Shown here: in pieces, positions 43,201 to 50,900 of the stretch
How positions within the stretch are numbered: position 1 is the stretch's first letter
Layout: every line of letters begins with the position of its first letter
Assembly: GCF_000764305.2 (NCBI RefSeq)
Contig: NW_025934815.1
Location: 1 to 64,000 of the forward strand
Length of the DNA stretch: 64,000 bases
Source: Hyalella azteca
Taxonomy: Eukaryota > Arthropoda > Malacostraca > Amphipoda > Hyalellidae
Direction: 5' to 3'
Program-made: the position numbers and the translations under genes
Notes under the pieces: generated by a model
What the model saw: the letters and a program-made list of their open reading frames with translations, nothing else
Databases searched by the model: none
What the model was told of the DNA's origin: nothing

Positions 43201-45037
43201 ATGATACTTGCATTTAATTTTACCCATTTTTATGCCACTTTCCCAATTTTTCTTATAGAACTTGCTTGCAGTTAATTTTAACCATTTTTACACCCCCTTG
43301 ATAATTTTTCTCATATGAACCAAGAGAAATATACCCATTGCTGTGCACAATTTTTGAAAACTGCTTGTAAAAGGAAAGTTTTAAACTGCAATTCTTTGAA
43401 AGTTTTGCAAAATATCATAGATTGATAAACGAGGCAAAATTGCCCTTACTCACAGTCAATTTTACCCATTTCTACCATTCTATGATCTTTGATAATTTTT
43501 TGTACTGATCAAGAAAAATGGCACATTTTTGCCTACAGTTTTTGGAAAGGACCTGAAAAATGATTTGCTTTTCAGACATTTTTGTTTAATATTTCAGATC
43601 AAGGTGAAACCCCTCATTTTTTTGTTCGTATATTCTAGATTGATCCAGTCTGGCAGCTCTGGCTGTCAGGGGAGTGGCAATTGTACCAGTTTCTTGGGGA
43701 AACTTGATCAGTTCTAAAATATCAGAAAAATATATAAGAAAAATAGTATATGTTTTTTCTTATGAATCAAATAGGTACCGTAAAATGGGGTAACTTAGAC
43801 CGGCGGGGTAACTTAGACCACTTTTCATTTTTTTAACAAAAACCCCCACAACTCAAAAACTATTTGACATAGAAAAATAAATCATGATGAAAATTTAAGG
43901 CTTGATAATTAAACACAAATTTAGCAAGCTATACAGGATAATGACGTAAGTATGATGCAATATTACCATGAAAATGTTCTTTTAAATAAAACAAGTTTCA
44001 ACTTCATAACGTTCTTAGTTTTTTATTTATTAACAAATTAAAAGGGTTACTTAATTCTGAAACACCCTGTATAAGATACCAAAGAAAATATTGAAGCAGC
44101 TTAGCAGCCAAACTGCCCATAGCCACAGGCTCACAGCATCTGCGTCACTGCGTGCAGCTGTGCACAGCCCACAGGGACAGGGCCCAGTCCATAGTGACAA
44201 ACCAGAGATTTTTTAGAATCAGTTCATTTTTAATTTCCTTATTTACCCAAGATTTAAACCAATTTCTTATACATGATGGTGCTGGTATCCAGAATACTTT
44301 ACTGGTCTACTTATAGGACTCAAAAATGAACTTGAGGGAGAGTCTAAAAAACTCTCTGCTTTGCCACTATGGCGGCCCACTGCCCACAGCCACAGATGGG
44401 TTAGAAATAAAAAATTTCAACAAATTAAATTAAAGAGGGCCCACTAAATGAGTGAGTTATAAATTGACTGGAGTCTGGACTCTGGAGTCTGGAGCATCAG
44501 ACAAATTTTTACAAGCATCTATAACTTTATTATAATTATGCTACTATATTTTCATAACAATGTATCTGTATTTTTAAGTAATTTTCTTTAATCCCACTTT
44601 CTAGTTTCTTCATTCAATACGGTGCCAGTTTTTCTATATCAAGTTTATGCTCATCCATTTTTCAATTTAATTCAGAGATCTCAGACCATCGGGCATCGAC
44701 TAGTAGGAGGTACCTAACTCTTCATTGACTTTTCAATAAAATTTGCAAGTGGAACTGAACAAAATTAAATAACAATGCTATTTAAGATCACACAGTTTGT
44801 CTTTTTCAGGTACACAACATATCGAGATGTCGTATTTCTAATTATTGCAAAAAATTCTAACAACTTGACGTAAGTCACAAGTTGACGACTGACGAGTAAT
44901 ACAGCGGCCAGCCGGCCGCGACTCCTCAATCCTCATAACAGCCTAATTGTATTATTGGTTAAAATTATAGTATCATAATTTTGCTAACCTGAAACGACGA
45001 GGGCTTCATTCGGCCCAACAGTGTAGATGTTGCCCAT
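22173..45037 (-). CDS. Flo2: flotillin-2 (reggie-1), whole gene in 9 exons
   Basis: Nine exons join to 436 codons with no stop and consistent phases; human flotillin-2 is 428 residues. Flotillin-2 is a membrane scaffold on the inner face of the plasma membrane and endosomes, oligomerising with flotillin-1 and linked to endocytosis, adhesion and Wnt/Hedgehog secretion. Seen here: MGNIYTVGPNEAL at the start (Gly2 for myristoylation), CysCys at 19-20 (family palmitoylation sites; the human Cys4 is Ile), the prohibitin/SPFH region (residues about 1-190, with GGWAWAWW and GIEILSFTIKDVYD), then a coiled-coil rich in Glu-Ala repeats (about 195-350) and the C-terminal ALTGVDIS motif. Intron 1 is 13.2 kb. 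Most other introns carry tandem copies of their own splice junctions. No TATA box is obvious before exon 1. Confidence 0.95.
22250..22515. repeat. 23-bp minisatellite next to exon 9 acceptor
   Basis: About ten copies of attagctgcaatccgtcaat plus three bases lie 12 bases or more upstream of the exon 9 acceptor. On the gene strand each unit contains TTGCAGCT, which resembles the real acceptor (cgcag then CTG). The array is interrupted by adapter sequence. Confidence 0.9.
22390..22420. other. Nextera mate-pair junction adapter (contaminant)
   Basis: CTGTCTCTTATACACATCT (22390-22408), the Tn5 mosaic-end adapter, is followed at once by AGATGTGTATAA, the start of its reverse complement. This is the mate-pair circularisation linker, cut short after 31 of 38 bases. 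It sits in the middle of a repeat unit, so it is an assembly artefact, not biology. Confidence 0.95.
22835..22894 (-). CDS. possible flotillin-2 mini-exon (copy of exon 8 end)
   Basis: The segment ends VQVLSNVDINK at a consensus donor GTAAGC and is a diverged copy of the exon 8 end, VQALTGVDISK. Two acceptors (ctccagcag and cgtacag) would give phase-0 exons of 60 or 27 bases that fit between exons 8 and 9 without a frameshift. It may be an alternative exon or a relic. Confidence 0.35.
23847..23945 (-). repeat. second copy of flotillin-2 exon 8 end and donor
   Basis: Within intron 8 a near-identical copy encodes KLVSELPPAVQALTGVDISK and ends at the same donor, GTAATG, preceded by a further partial copy (KLVSDLPPTV). 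It lies 30-130 bases beyond the real donor and is probably non-coding, but could compete as a donor. Confidence 0.85.
23976..24299 (-). CDS. Flo2: flotillin-2 exon 8
   Basis: 108 codons, phase 0 at both ends, acceptor ctcttccccag. It contains RAEAERIKRIGEAEA, YKQYGDAAVMAMVLESLPQI and ALTGVDISK, the end of the coiled coil and the conserved C-terminal block. Confidence 0.97.
24545..24853. repeat. 35-bp repeat made from exon 7 donor
   Basis: About eight copies of a unit around CACCTGAGTACGTTTACCCT. On the gene strand each carries AGGGTAAACGTACTCAG then GTGGGTG, the last bases of exon 7 plus its donor. The proximal two copies have extra ttttttacg spacers. Confidence 0.9.
24854..25075 (-). CDS. 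Flo2: flotillin-2 exon 7
   Basis: 74 codons from QADAALAYELQAAKL to ETIAQGKRTQ, phase 0 at both ends, acceptor ttatttaaag, donor GTGGGT. It is a continuous charged heptad-like coiled coil (NEEIQIEVVERRKQIEVEEQ). Confidence 0.97.
25385..25615. repeat. dispersed repeat, copy 1
   Basis: The module GCATTGTCTCCAACTTTA... AAATTTCAGATCGATTGG... GGTAGAAGTGTGTTAAATAT ends in a GAAGTGAAGTTAAA tail. It recurs at about 59765-60010 and 60040-60225. No ends or coding content are defined. Confidence 0.8.
25853..25920. repeat. intronic duplicate of 26995-27075
   Basis: AACTTCACATCATCTCGGGA followed by AATACAAGCAA and CGCATCAAACTGC matches the segment just upstream of exon 6, so the same 65-bp block lies in introns 5 and 6. 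Confidence 0.8.
26226..26264 (+). promoter_or_regulatory. orphan TATA/initiator pair in intron 6
   Basis: TATATAAGG (26226-26234) is followed by TTCAGTT with its A at 26261, 35 bp later. A 62-codon plus-strand frame of unknown content starts at 26390. It could be a nested or antisense promoter, or chance. Confidence 0.25.
26868..26987 (-). CDS. Flo2: flotillin-2 exon 6
   Basis: 40 codons, phase 0 at both ends, acceptor cattcaacag, donor GTCAGT. It contains EAECQKTAMDVKYTTDTKIE and MFKLQKAQFD, typical of arthropod flotillin-2. Confidence 0.97.
27090..27240. repeat. purine-rich CAGGAGAGGAAACAGAAA repeats
   Basis: Irregular short repeats of CAGGAGA / GGAAACAGAAA upstream of exon 6. Frames across it are low-complexity artefacts. 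Confidence 0.85.
27690..28184. repeat. about 100-bp tandem repeat after exon 5 donor
   Basis: Four to five diverged copies share GCCGTAAAATGACAAGCAAT, TCTTTTCAGGAGGCAACG and TCCATGAAATAAAT. On the gene strand the array begins seven bases after the exon 5 donor (GTATCTA then TGTCATTTTACGG). Confidence 0.85.
28191..28304 (-). CDS. Flo2: flotillin-2 exon 5
   Basis: 38 codons, phase 0 at both ends, from DVYDRVEYLTSLGRSQ to ANRDAGIR, the end of the SPFH domain. The acceptor is gtattacag and the donor GTATCT. Codons are very GC-rich. Confidence 0.97.
28305..28640. repeat. 30-bp minisatellite from exon 5 acceptor
   Basis: About eleven units of aattacaggggcatgagtta plus cggtggcagg. On the gene strand the unit includes GCCCCTGTAATT, matching the real acceptor stretch GCCCCTGTATTACAG. 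The minus-strand frame (VTHAPVIPAT repeated) is an artefact. Confidence 0.9.
29415..29533 (-). CDS. Flo2: flotillin-2 exon 4
   Basis: Starts in phase 1 after acceptor cttttttgacag and ends in phase 0 at GTTAGA. It encodes TLTVEEVYRDRDQFASLVRD and GRMGIEILSFTIK. The codon joined from exon 3 is Ala, where most flotillins have Gly (ILGTL). Confidence 0.95.
29985..30560. repeat. 17-bp minisatellite from exon 3 donor
   Basis: About thirty units of agcaagttaccgagtat and variants. On the gene strand they read ATACTTG then GTAACTTGC, where the true exon 3 end is ATACTTG then GTAATG, so each unit is a copy of the splice donor. At the proximal end (30541-30626) part of the exon itself is duplicated, with an 18-bp coding segment present three times. 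Confidence 0.92.
30627..30828 (-). CDS. Flo2: flotillin-2 exon 3
   Basis: 67 codons plus one base. It encodes ITIKPRCENVETS, VTVTGVAQIKIM and TLEGHLRAIL within the SPFH domain. The acceptor is attgctacag; the donor is GTAATG in phase 1. The 5' start and 3' end of the exon are both copied into the neighbouring introns. Confidence 0.97.
30890..31185. repeat. duplicated exon 3 acceptor region
   Basis: Two further copies of a roughly 105-bp block lie upstream of exon 3. The nearer one repeats the acceptor plus the first nine codons (CCAG then GTGATCACGATCAAGCCG); the farther has GCTGCAG then GTGACCATTGATCAC. TCAGAATATCAGTCAC and CTCACGGTGTGATCA recur in each. Confidence 0.88.
31460..31675. repeat. 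20-bp minisatellite after exon 2 donor
   Basis: About ten units of gtcgccatggaggccgtcac abut the exon 2 donor. On the gene strand CTCCATGGCGACGTGACGGC can be aligned with the junction CTCCCTGGAGGTACGGTGGC at about 12 of 20 positions, so an origin from the donor is possible but weaker than for exons 3 and 7. Frames through it are artefacts. Confidence 0.9.
31676..31770 (-). CDS. Flo2: flotillin-2 exon 2
   Basis: Starts phase 1, ends phase 0 at GTACGG. It encodes GGCCGATTKKTIVGGWAWAW then WFVTDVQRLSLE; the CysCys pair and GGWAWAWW are hallmark flotillin-2 residues for membrane attachment. The acceptor is gttaccttgcag. Confidence 0.97.
33375..33660. repeat. duplicated hairpin repeat
   Basis: Two tandem copies of about 150 bp. 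Each is a foldback: AAAAGCAAAGACAAAACCAC in one arm and GTGGCATTGTCTTTGCTTTT in the other, followed by GTTTAAGCAAAC. A third, half-length copy is at 58960-59045. Confidence 0.85.
33822..33955. repeat. dispersed inverted repeat, copy A
   Basis: Starts ACTCAGTACTCACTGCATTG and contains GCGCATTTTCTC-like and GAGAAAATGCGC arms plus ACGGACGGACGGACATGACG. Copy B lies at 38283-38415. Confidence 0.8.
34015..34140. repeat. two-copy 67-bp tandem duplication
   Basis: ACGCGTATACGTTCTGTCA, AGTACACCGGATAAAAAAAA and TCAAGAGAAGAA occur twice in line. Confidence 0.9.
34214..34575. repeat. two-copy 175-bp tandem duplication
   Basis: Both copies carry GACCAAAC(T/C)GCCTGTTGT, ACAACTATTAAATTTACGA and TGTACGTAATTCAATGCATC. 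Confidence 0.88.
34691..34960. repeat. 78-bp tandem repeat, about 3.5 copies
   Basis: Units start at 34691, 34769, 34847 and 34924 and carry GTGACATCATGAACAGTTGC and CTTAGTATGACAAT; the third unit has lost one base. Confidence 0.92.
35745..35860. repeat. 27-bp tandem repeat
   Basis: Three full copies of TGTACCTAGGAATATACTAC plus TATATAC, with flanking partial copies and an internal CCTAGG palindrome. Confidence 0.9.
36416..36432. repeat. AAAT microsatellite
   Basis: A short run of AAAT units. Confidence 0.85.
36573..36612. repeat. near-perfect palindrome
   Basis: ATTAATTGCTCATTAATT is followed almost at once by its reverse complement with one mismatch. Confidence 0.85.
37127..37282. mobile_element. 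short relative of the 15.5-kb inverted-repeat element
   Basis: GGGCCGTACTGTCAAAACTT at the left is answered by TTGATAGTATACGGCCCC at the right. Between them are four 18-bp units of the ACACGTAGCGGCCCAAAT type. The sequence after the array (CTAATTTCTCTGCTGTGATT) also matches the larger element (CCAATTTCTCGTTGGAGATT). Confidence 0.65.
37605..37757. repeat. 24-bp minisatellite
   Basis: About six copies of CCACTCAATCCTCAGATTAT plus TTTC. The frames on both strands are artefacts. Confidence 0.93.
38283..38415. repeat. dispersed inverted repeat, copy B
   Basis: Matches 33822-33955 in the same orientation, with ACTCACTGCAGTGAGTG at the left and CATAAATGAGAAAATACGC at the right. Confidence 0.8.
38460..39010 (+). 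other. open but unrecognised frames
   Basis: Two plus-strand frames (38561-38806, 38822-39010) and a short peptide before them (HQNDFRYGIGDLVDE), faintly like a reverse-transcriptase motif, lie here. No start, splice or family support was found; it may be a worn retroelement fragment. Confidence 0.2.
39031..40068. repeat. 1-kb 16-bp minisatellite
   Basis: About 64 copies of CTAGGCACAACAATAT in flotillin-2 intron 1. Three main variants (AACAATAT, AGCAAGAT, AACAATGT) are interspersed, with a few shortened units near 39600 and 39700. There are no spacers, so it is not a CRISPR-like array. Confidence 0.97.
40321..40376 (-). repeat. GGTACCGTCAAACGGGG motif, copy 1
   Basis: On the minus strand GGTACCGTCAAACGGGGTAA is followed by AAAGGGATGGGCGAGGGTAA. 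It resembles the starts at 43774 (plus) and 62364 (minus). Confidence 0.6.
41213..41236. repeat. perfect 24-bp palindrome
   Basis: ATCAGGAGTGAA and its reverse complement, with no loop. Confidence 0.85.
41632..42780. mobile_element. Tc1-like element with long inverted repeats
   Basis: Both ends read CAG(T/G)GGGGGGAAATAAAT then ATTCGTACACTTG and are flanked by TA. The inverted repeats are about 200 bp (41632-41827 and 42579-42780) and nearly identical, with an inner copy of the end motif (GAAAAAGTATTCGTACA); this is the IR/DR layout of Tc1 elements. No Tc1 transposase remains. The middle is occupied by a hAT fragment. Confidence 0.85.
41828..42452 (-). mobile_element. broken hAT element nested in Tc1-like element
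   Basis: One end at 42452 reads (minus) CAGGGGTCTCCAAACTATGG then CCCGCGGGCC, a typical hAT terminal repeat. The frame 42078 downward (FQMEIIDLRADDKLTDKY, CCEQTFSKMKYVKSNYQ, LSDDHLKSILTIG) is the C-terminal dimerisation part of a hAT transposase of the GTF2I-repeat/ZBED type. It stops against the Tc1 arm exactly at an N (41827). The N-terminal transposase and the other end are missing. Confidence 0.8.
43774..43822 (+). repeat. GGTACCGTAAAATGGGG motif, copy 2
   Basis: GGTACCGTAAAATGGGGTAA is followed by CTTAGACC twice. It may be one end of a dispersed element. Confidence 0.6.
44989..45037 (-). CDS. Flo2: flotillin-2 exon 1
   Basis: ATG at 45037-45035; MGNIYTVGPNEALVVS plus one base, donor GTTAGC. 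The phase-1 end joins exon 2 to restore SGGCCG. Found by its match to the conserved flotillin-2 N-terminus, with myristoylation Gly2. The start context is GTGATAATGG. Confidence 0.93.
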
Positions 45038-45429
45038 TATCACTTGCCAGACGGTATAAATATTTCAACTACGACAACAGAAAGCTACTCACTAACTCGA
45101 GCTTAGCAGACGACAGCTAATATGGATTCGCTTGTGGCTCGTTATTTATGAAAATTATCATACTAAATCGATCTAACTTTACACAGTTGTTTGTCACGTG
45201 TATTCCGTCATCACTTTTGAGTCGGCTTCAAGTTCTTGACGCTGAAATTCGGTGCCAAAACAAGGAAATATGTCCAACAAACTGTCACTGCAAAGACACG
45301 CTAACCGTCCCCCAACACTTTTCAGACGTAACTGACCTACTACAAAATTCCCATTTCCCAGCGGAAACGCTGGGAGTTACTCCGTCCGATTTGGGTGCGC
45401 TAATTTTGTTTAGTTTTTATGTCATATCA

Positions 45430-45592
45430 CAGTGATGTCGGCGCTGAAGAATGGGTCTGTTGCCGAGTTTTGTATTTGAACGATAGTTTGAATAGGTCTG
45501 TTGCCGATTCTTGTAACAGACGATAGTTTGAAATAGCTACTAGACTTCCACCAGGTTCGATATGGTGCTAGACATTTCAAGTCTGAACATAT
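45430..45592 (-). mobile_element. CR1-like LINE 3' UTR fragment
   Basis: The minus strand matches the tail of the element at 10.1-10.3 kb: GTTCAGACTTGAAATG, GGTGGAAGTCTAGTAGCTA, then AAGAATCGGCAACAGACC and CTTCAGCGCCGACATCA. Part of the tail is duplicated in it. Confidence 0.75.
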
Positions 45593-45762
45593 ATTCAGAG
45601 ATGGGCAGTAGCGCACTACATGTAGCGGCCGCTACATTTTCAGTAGCGGTAGCGGTTGCGGCGCTACATTTAAAGCAATGTAGCGGTAACGGTAGCGCCC
45701 GCTACATTTAGAGCATGTAGCGGTAGCGGCCGCTACATTTCAAAGTAGAGCTGCCCAGACCA
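45593..45762. mobile_element. hAT-type MITE with TAGCGG subterminal repeats
   Basis: CAGAGATGGGCAGTAGCGC at the left and (inverse) CTGGGCAGCTCTACTTTG at the right enclose three palindromic TGTAGCGGCCGCTACA-like blocks. The ends and subterminal repeats recall non-autonomous hAT elements. It sits directly at the end of a CR1-like fragment. Confidence 0.55.
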
Positions 45763-46056
45763 CATCAGCAGTCTACTGATGTCTTTCTTGGAGCACCATC
45801 GTGCTCTAAGCAATTCGTGCAGCAGCAATTCGTCGGCTGGGACAATACCTGCTAAGCTGCAGCATGGTAAACACCCTATGAAGGCGCCAGTAACTAATCA
45901 TTTTATCTCTTCTTTCACACAACAACCTCCGGCTGGTGAGAGTGAGCTAGGTAGAAATTAATCTGTGAACGACTGTTGGCAAGAGAAAGGCTCAGAGAAA
46001 AATCAAGTTGTGCTCAGACTGGGAGGTGTGATCTCATCATACCCGAAGTCTTAAAA

Positions 46057-46380
46057 TCAATTATAAAAAAACGTAGCGGATTCACTATCACTTCGTGTGA
46101 ATACTTTTGCATCGTCCACGAACAAACGCATGTCACTCTGAATGCATCCGGGCAAATCGTTAATGTACAACACGAAGAGCACTGGTCCTAAGACCGATCC
46201 TTGAGGAATACCACTGATGACAGATGCTTGGTCTGAATGTGAGATGTTCACTACCACACACTGACTACGATTTGTCAAAAAGTTGTTGATTCACCCATAC
46301 ACCTTGCCACCGATTCCGTAGGCCTTGACCTTACTGAGCAGACGTTGATAACTTCGGCGACAAGAGTGCAAAATTCTGCT
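46057..46380 (-). mobile_element. CR1-like reverse transcriptase fragment
   Basis: A minus-strand frame carries SYQRLLSKVKAYGIGGKVYG, then a stop, FLTNRSQCVVVN, SGIPQGSVLGPVLFVLYIND and LFVDDAKVF. These are reverse-transcriptase motifs B and C; the catalytic YADD-type box is FVDD. Truncated at both ends and inactive. Confidence 0.85.
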
Positions 46381-46384
46381 ATGG

Positions 46385-47505
46385 TCTTTGTTCGGTCTTA
46401 AAGTTGCTGTAATTTAAAACACTTACATCAAATTTTATGAAAAAAAAAATATGTAAAATCAAGTAAGTGACGCAGTTCTTAGTTTATGAGTTATGGTTTC
46501 TGTTTAGCAGGAACGTTTAAATTATTTATTTCGATTGTCACTTTTCATTTTTTTACATACTATTGAAATGGTACATTAACTGCAATAATACATTAAAACG
46601 TGAATTAACCGTCACTGAGATATTGGCGCAACATAAAATGATAAAAAGGAAAAGCCATTCCAAATCCCAAAGTTTCGTTTCCTAGAGCGGGTGTTACTAC
46701 CTGAAGCAATTCGGTTGCTGGCTGCTAGACAATAAAGATATTGGTGAACATTTTAAATTCTGTCGGAAATTTTATATGTATTTTGAAGAAATTATGAATA
46801 ATTGTGCTATGACGCATCCGTTGAACGATAGCCTTAACCTGGGCAAGGGATTATTTGTGTTTTCAAGGCCTCTGTAGCGTCCTCCAGGTCTGGCAGCTGG
46901 GGAGTCTCATAGTTGAAGGCATGATTTTCGTCTCCAGCCAAATTTGATGAACTTCATTTCCAGCCACTGAACTCTAATGACTGATCGTATCAGAGTGCAG
47001 CGTCATTTTTTTTCCCGCGGTAACGTCTTTAAATGGAAATTTATTGACTGTAATTAACGATAGTTGATGGAGATGACTGCCTAGTGAGCGTTGAACCCTC
47101 TTCTGTGGAAGCCTTTATTGAATAACATGGAGGTGTAAAGAAAATTCAGTTTTGTAAGTTAACATATTTTTTTACAGGTCAGTGTGAAAAAAAATACAGT
47201 CTTCCTCTGCACGAAGCTACTTGCGGAGATACGCCTATCGATTGCAGCTTTAAATTCAACACCGATCAATTACCAGTGCTCCTTGTTAAAAATCACGGAG
47301 AGCGTATTCGATCTCTGGCTAGTCATCTATACACGATATTTTGAGCAACGTGTATTGAGCAAATTTTTACCTAGATTTGAAGGCTATGGGGAAGCCTTGT
47401 CGAAGCTGTAAAAATAAAACAAAAGCATGGGCAAATATACTACGTTGCAATGCCGAAATTAATTTGATATAAACTAAATAGAGCAAACCCTCACTTGACA
47501 ACGGA
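46385..47505. other. spacer between flotillin-2 and the downstream gene
   Basis: No supported exon or element. A short plus-strand frame at 47184-47411 is unrecognised. Confidence 0.5.
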
Positions 47506-47506
47506 G

Positions 47507-47705
47507 TTCCACACAAAAAGCGACTACTACTACTCTACTACTACTCGACCTCTTCGGCCTTTATGCCTGGCTCCTGGTGGGCGGCCCCATGTGTCGCTAG
47601 GATTTTTAGCAGAGGACGAATGCGCATCCACCACTGGGACTTTACGAGTCGGTGATCCCAGTCAGTCAGGGGCTTTAGCTCTGATACGGGCGTGAACCTG
47701 TATAC
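47507..47705 (-). mobile_element. GC-rich retroposon-like repeat with TAG tail
   Basis: On the minus strand a GC-rich block (GACTGGGATCACCGACTCG, GGGCCGCCCACCAGGAGCC, AAGGCCGAAGAGGTCGAG) ends in TAGTAGTAGAGTAGTAGTAG. A short-repeat tail of this kind is typical of LINE/SINE 3' ends. The family is not recognised. Confidence 0.45.
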
Positions 47706-47881
47706 AGGTGGAAATAAAATATTAAAAATTTTTCCTGAAATGCATGGAGCGAGTGAATTGGGTAAAACATAAAAATTTTATTCTATGCTAATAAAATCAT
47801 AATCATTAATCGCCGCAACTAAACCAAGTGTTCGCAAAATGAAAGCGAGAAGGAAAGAATTTAGGTCACAATATATGAACC

Positions 47882-47889
47882 TTTTTATT
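47882..47889 (-). terminator. poly(A) signal of phosphofructokinase-like gene
   Basis: The minus strand reads AATAAA (84-89 of this block) about 35 bases after the predicted stop at 47924. Confidence 0.45.
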
Positions 47890-47923
47890 AACAATTAGTA
47901 TTCTTTGATGCTTCGCTCACAAC

Positions 47924-47987
47924 TCAAACTGCTGTTTTGTCTTGTAAGAAAGTTTCTGGCACCAACACAAACGAAGGCTTCACGTGA
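47924..47987 (-). CDS. phosphofructokinase-like exon O (last)
   Basis: [20 protein letters not shown] then TGA, aligning with the family's RALVFQPVAELKDQTDF. The fit needs the acceptor atgttagag; the neighbouring AG gives an early stop. The usual ending (EQWWLKLRPILK) is absent. Confidence 0.6.
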
Positions 47988-50900
47988 CTCTAACATACAG
48001 AAAAAGTAACATTAATCATTTAATAAATATATTAGCTAACTGATGCTGGCAGATACTCGCTCATAGTACCTGCCCTGGAGACTCAGAACGACAGCTGTGT
48101 TGGCATCGTCACAGTAGACCGTGTCATCTAGCTTGCGATACCACTTGGCCACGGTGTCCATCAGCCAACGGACGGATTTGGCAGCCAACTTCCTCCCCAT
48201 GTAGCGGTCGTAGACGCTAGGGGTGTCGCCCTGCTGCACGTAGCCTGCTCAACCGAACGATGTGACATCTTCACTTTATGTAAAAGTGATCCATAATATG
48301 AAGGAGGTATCACAACTGAATTTAGCCTTAACTAAGTTTGTGGAGACAAACAATCGCATTTTCGAATAAAAGTTTTAGACGTAAAATAATGTTTATTTGT
48401 CATTCAAACATGCTAACATTTAAAGAATAATGCAGTGCATAATAGTGCAACGTTATAAACGGTAAACTTTCTGTGCAAGTTATAATGGAATGTACACGTT
48501 CAGATCCAGTGCATGAAAAAAGATTAACCGGGAATGTTTTCATGTCTGCAGCTGAAGATGCCTTTGCCTCCCTCGGAGAACACCCTGTATATGAAATCTG
48601 TAGTGCAGTTTGCACTATCACTGCGGAGCACAAGTCCGCTCTGCACACCCTGCGCCATCTTGGCGACCATTTGGCACATGTCCAGCTGCAGCTCCTGAGG
48701 CACAAGTTCAGCAAAGTATTATGTGCTCAAGGATATAGAATTTTACGGTTCATTGAAAATAAATTCTCAATATACATCAACCAATGACTCACTGGAGTAC
48801 GAGGCAGCAAAACAGGCTGCAATATAAATTAGATAATTTACATGAGAGAGAAAACAAGTTTTGCTACCAAGTTTAACAATGTAACTGACCTAGCAAACCA
48901 CTCATTGTCATTAGATTATGAGAGCGTTTTTACTCGCGTTTTTCGACTCTGTTTGTGAATAGAAATCAGCCAAAATAGGGCGTAATAAATAATAGTGCTC
49001 TCACCTGGATGCCACAAGGCTCCTCATATATGTAAGCTGCATCAGCACCCGCCGCTATACCCGCTAGTGTGGCGAGGTAGCCGCAGTAGCCACCCATGGT
49101 CTCGACCACAAACACAGGCCTCTTCATGCTCTTCGCTGAACGCCGAAGGCGATCACAAAACTAGAAAGTAAATCATCAAATAGAGAAAGAAAATGAGTTC
49201 TAGCGGGAGGAGAAGTGTTTGATAGATAAATAATGCAATAGGTGCACATGTACGAGTGTCACAAAGCTGCTGCACATCTTTTCGCACCTCAACAATCTCG
49301 TTGAGCGCAGTGTAAGTGCCAAGGCTGACGTCGGAGCCTGGCACGTTATTGCAGATAGTTGCAGGAATCACAACCATTGGGATGCAGAATTGGGGATATT
49401 TTCCCCGAGCTTCGTATAGCTGTACCAAGCTATGGTACGCGTCAAAACCTCCGATGAGCAACAATGCGTGAAGCTTGTACTCCCGGAACTTTGCTGCCAC
49501 CTGAGGTTCAGATGCAATTAACTTAGTGGATTAAATATCATTGGCAAGTCATCTGCCAGAGAAAACTTGGGTGTAATATGATATGAACAAGCCACTTTAT
49601 AAATTTGCCAACTGATTTTCAGCATGAGAAGGAACAAAATAAAACAGTCCTGCTTAGCAGCGCTAGATTATAGCGCAGCATATATAGCGCTAGATTATAG
49701 CTGTGGTGGTGCAGTGGTGAGAGACTGTCTCTCGCACCCAGCGCCCGGGTTCGAGTCCCACTGAGGACAAGTTCTACCGGGAAGCTCAGCTCATGGTCAA
49801 CTCAGCCATTCATCCAACTCTGGTTGATAAATGAGTACCTGGCTTGTCAAGGGTGTTGTGTAATGCAATCAAATGGTTCTGGCGGGTCAGCGAGCCAGTG
49901 ATGGTCGTAGAACTACCAGTGGCACCAAGTGCCCGCAAAAACTGACCTATCACCCCCCCTCCTCCCTAGTCGCCACTACCAGGATGGGCAATTTCAACAA
50001 CAACATAGCGCAGCAAACATAGCTACAGCAGCAGCTTCAAACCATCAAAATATGAAATAATGAACATGTGCATCAATACTGACCAATTCGAGATTCTTAA
50101 CCGGCAGAGAGCGGTTGGTTCTCAAAAAGGCGCCACCCTTGCGGATCCAACCGGTTACCTCTGCCCAGGACATCATTTTTACCTGTAACATATGAAAGAA
50201 GTCATCGATGTGACAAATTCTCAGAGCAACAAGTATTGTTATATTAGTTATGCGTGAAAATTATTAGGTATGCTACGTTCATAAACACAGCGAGAAAACA
50301 TATAGAAGGTAAGCATCAAATAAAATGTTACGCTGGATTTAAAGAAGAAGTAATAATTTAATTTTCCAGCTAAGTCCATGAATGCTCCAGCAAAGGTCGA
50401 TCAATCATCACAGTCCAAAATAAATCCGGTAGTGTATGGGAAATTGATCACCTTGATTTATAGTTATCTATATTAATTTCAATCTAATATTAACAGACAA
50501 ACGGCCCGCAGTAAGGGGCTCAATCAACTCTTATAAAGCAATTAACACATGCTGTCCGGCATTTTGATTGTATAGCATCAAAAACTTCCTATATTGCATA
50601 AGTACTAAACGAGCAAACTAGCAAAACTCTATGAATAACAATGTACAAATAAATGAAAGAAAGTACGCACGTCTCCTTCGACGAGGCCATCGAAGCCGTT
50701 ATATATGCCGTACACAGTGTTGCCTTTGGATATGCTGTGGCGTACAAAGGACTGCACCGCTGCGTTCATCCCGCAGGCGGGGTCGCCCACGTGCATCACG
50801 GCCAGATTGTAGCCGCCCTGGACGAGGATAAGCAAGTATATAATTGGAGATAAAAGATCTAGATGCCTCCTCCTTTTGAGCAGCTTGTTCTTCCCCGCTG

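Larger units (their letters stand above)
31771..44988 (-). other. flotillin-2 intron 1 (13.2 kb)
   Basis: It runs from the phase-1 donor after exon 1 (TTTCAG then GTTAGC) to the acceptor of exon 2 and contains the repeats and transposons listed between 33.3 and 43.8 kb. No other supported gene was found inside. 31.8-33.3 kb and 42.8-44.9 kb have only AT-rich sequence and short motifs. Confidence 0.85.

Noticed and set aside
49690..49760. Functional tRNA gene
   Set aside because: Boxes A and B are present, but no cloverleaf closes properly and the sequence continues into a repeated body with a CAACAACA end, so it is a SINE head.
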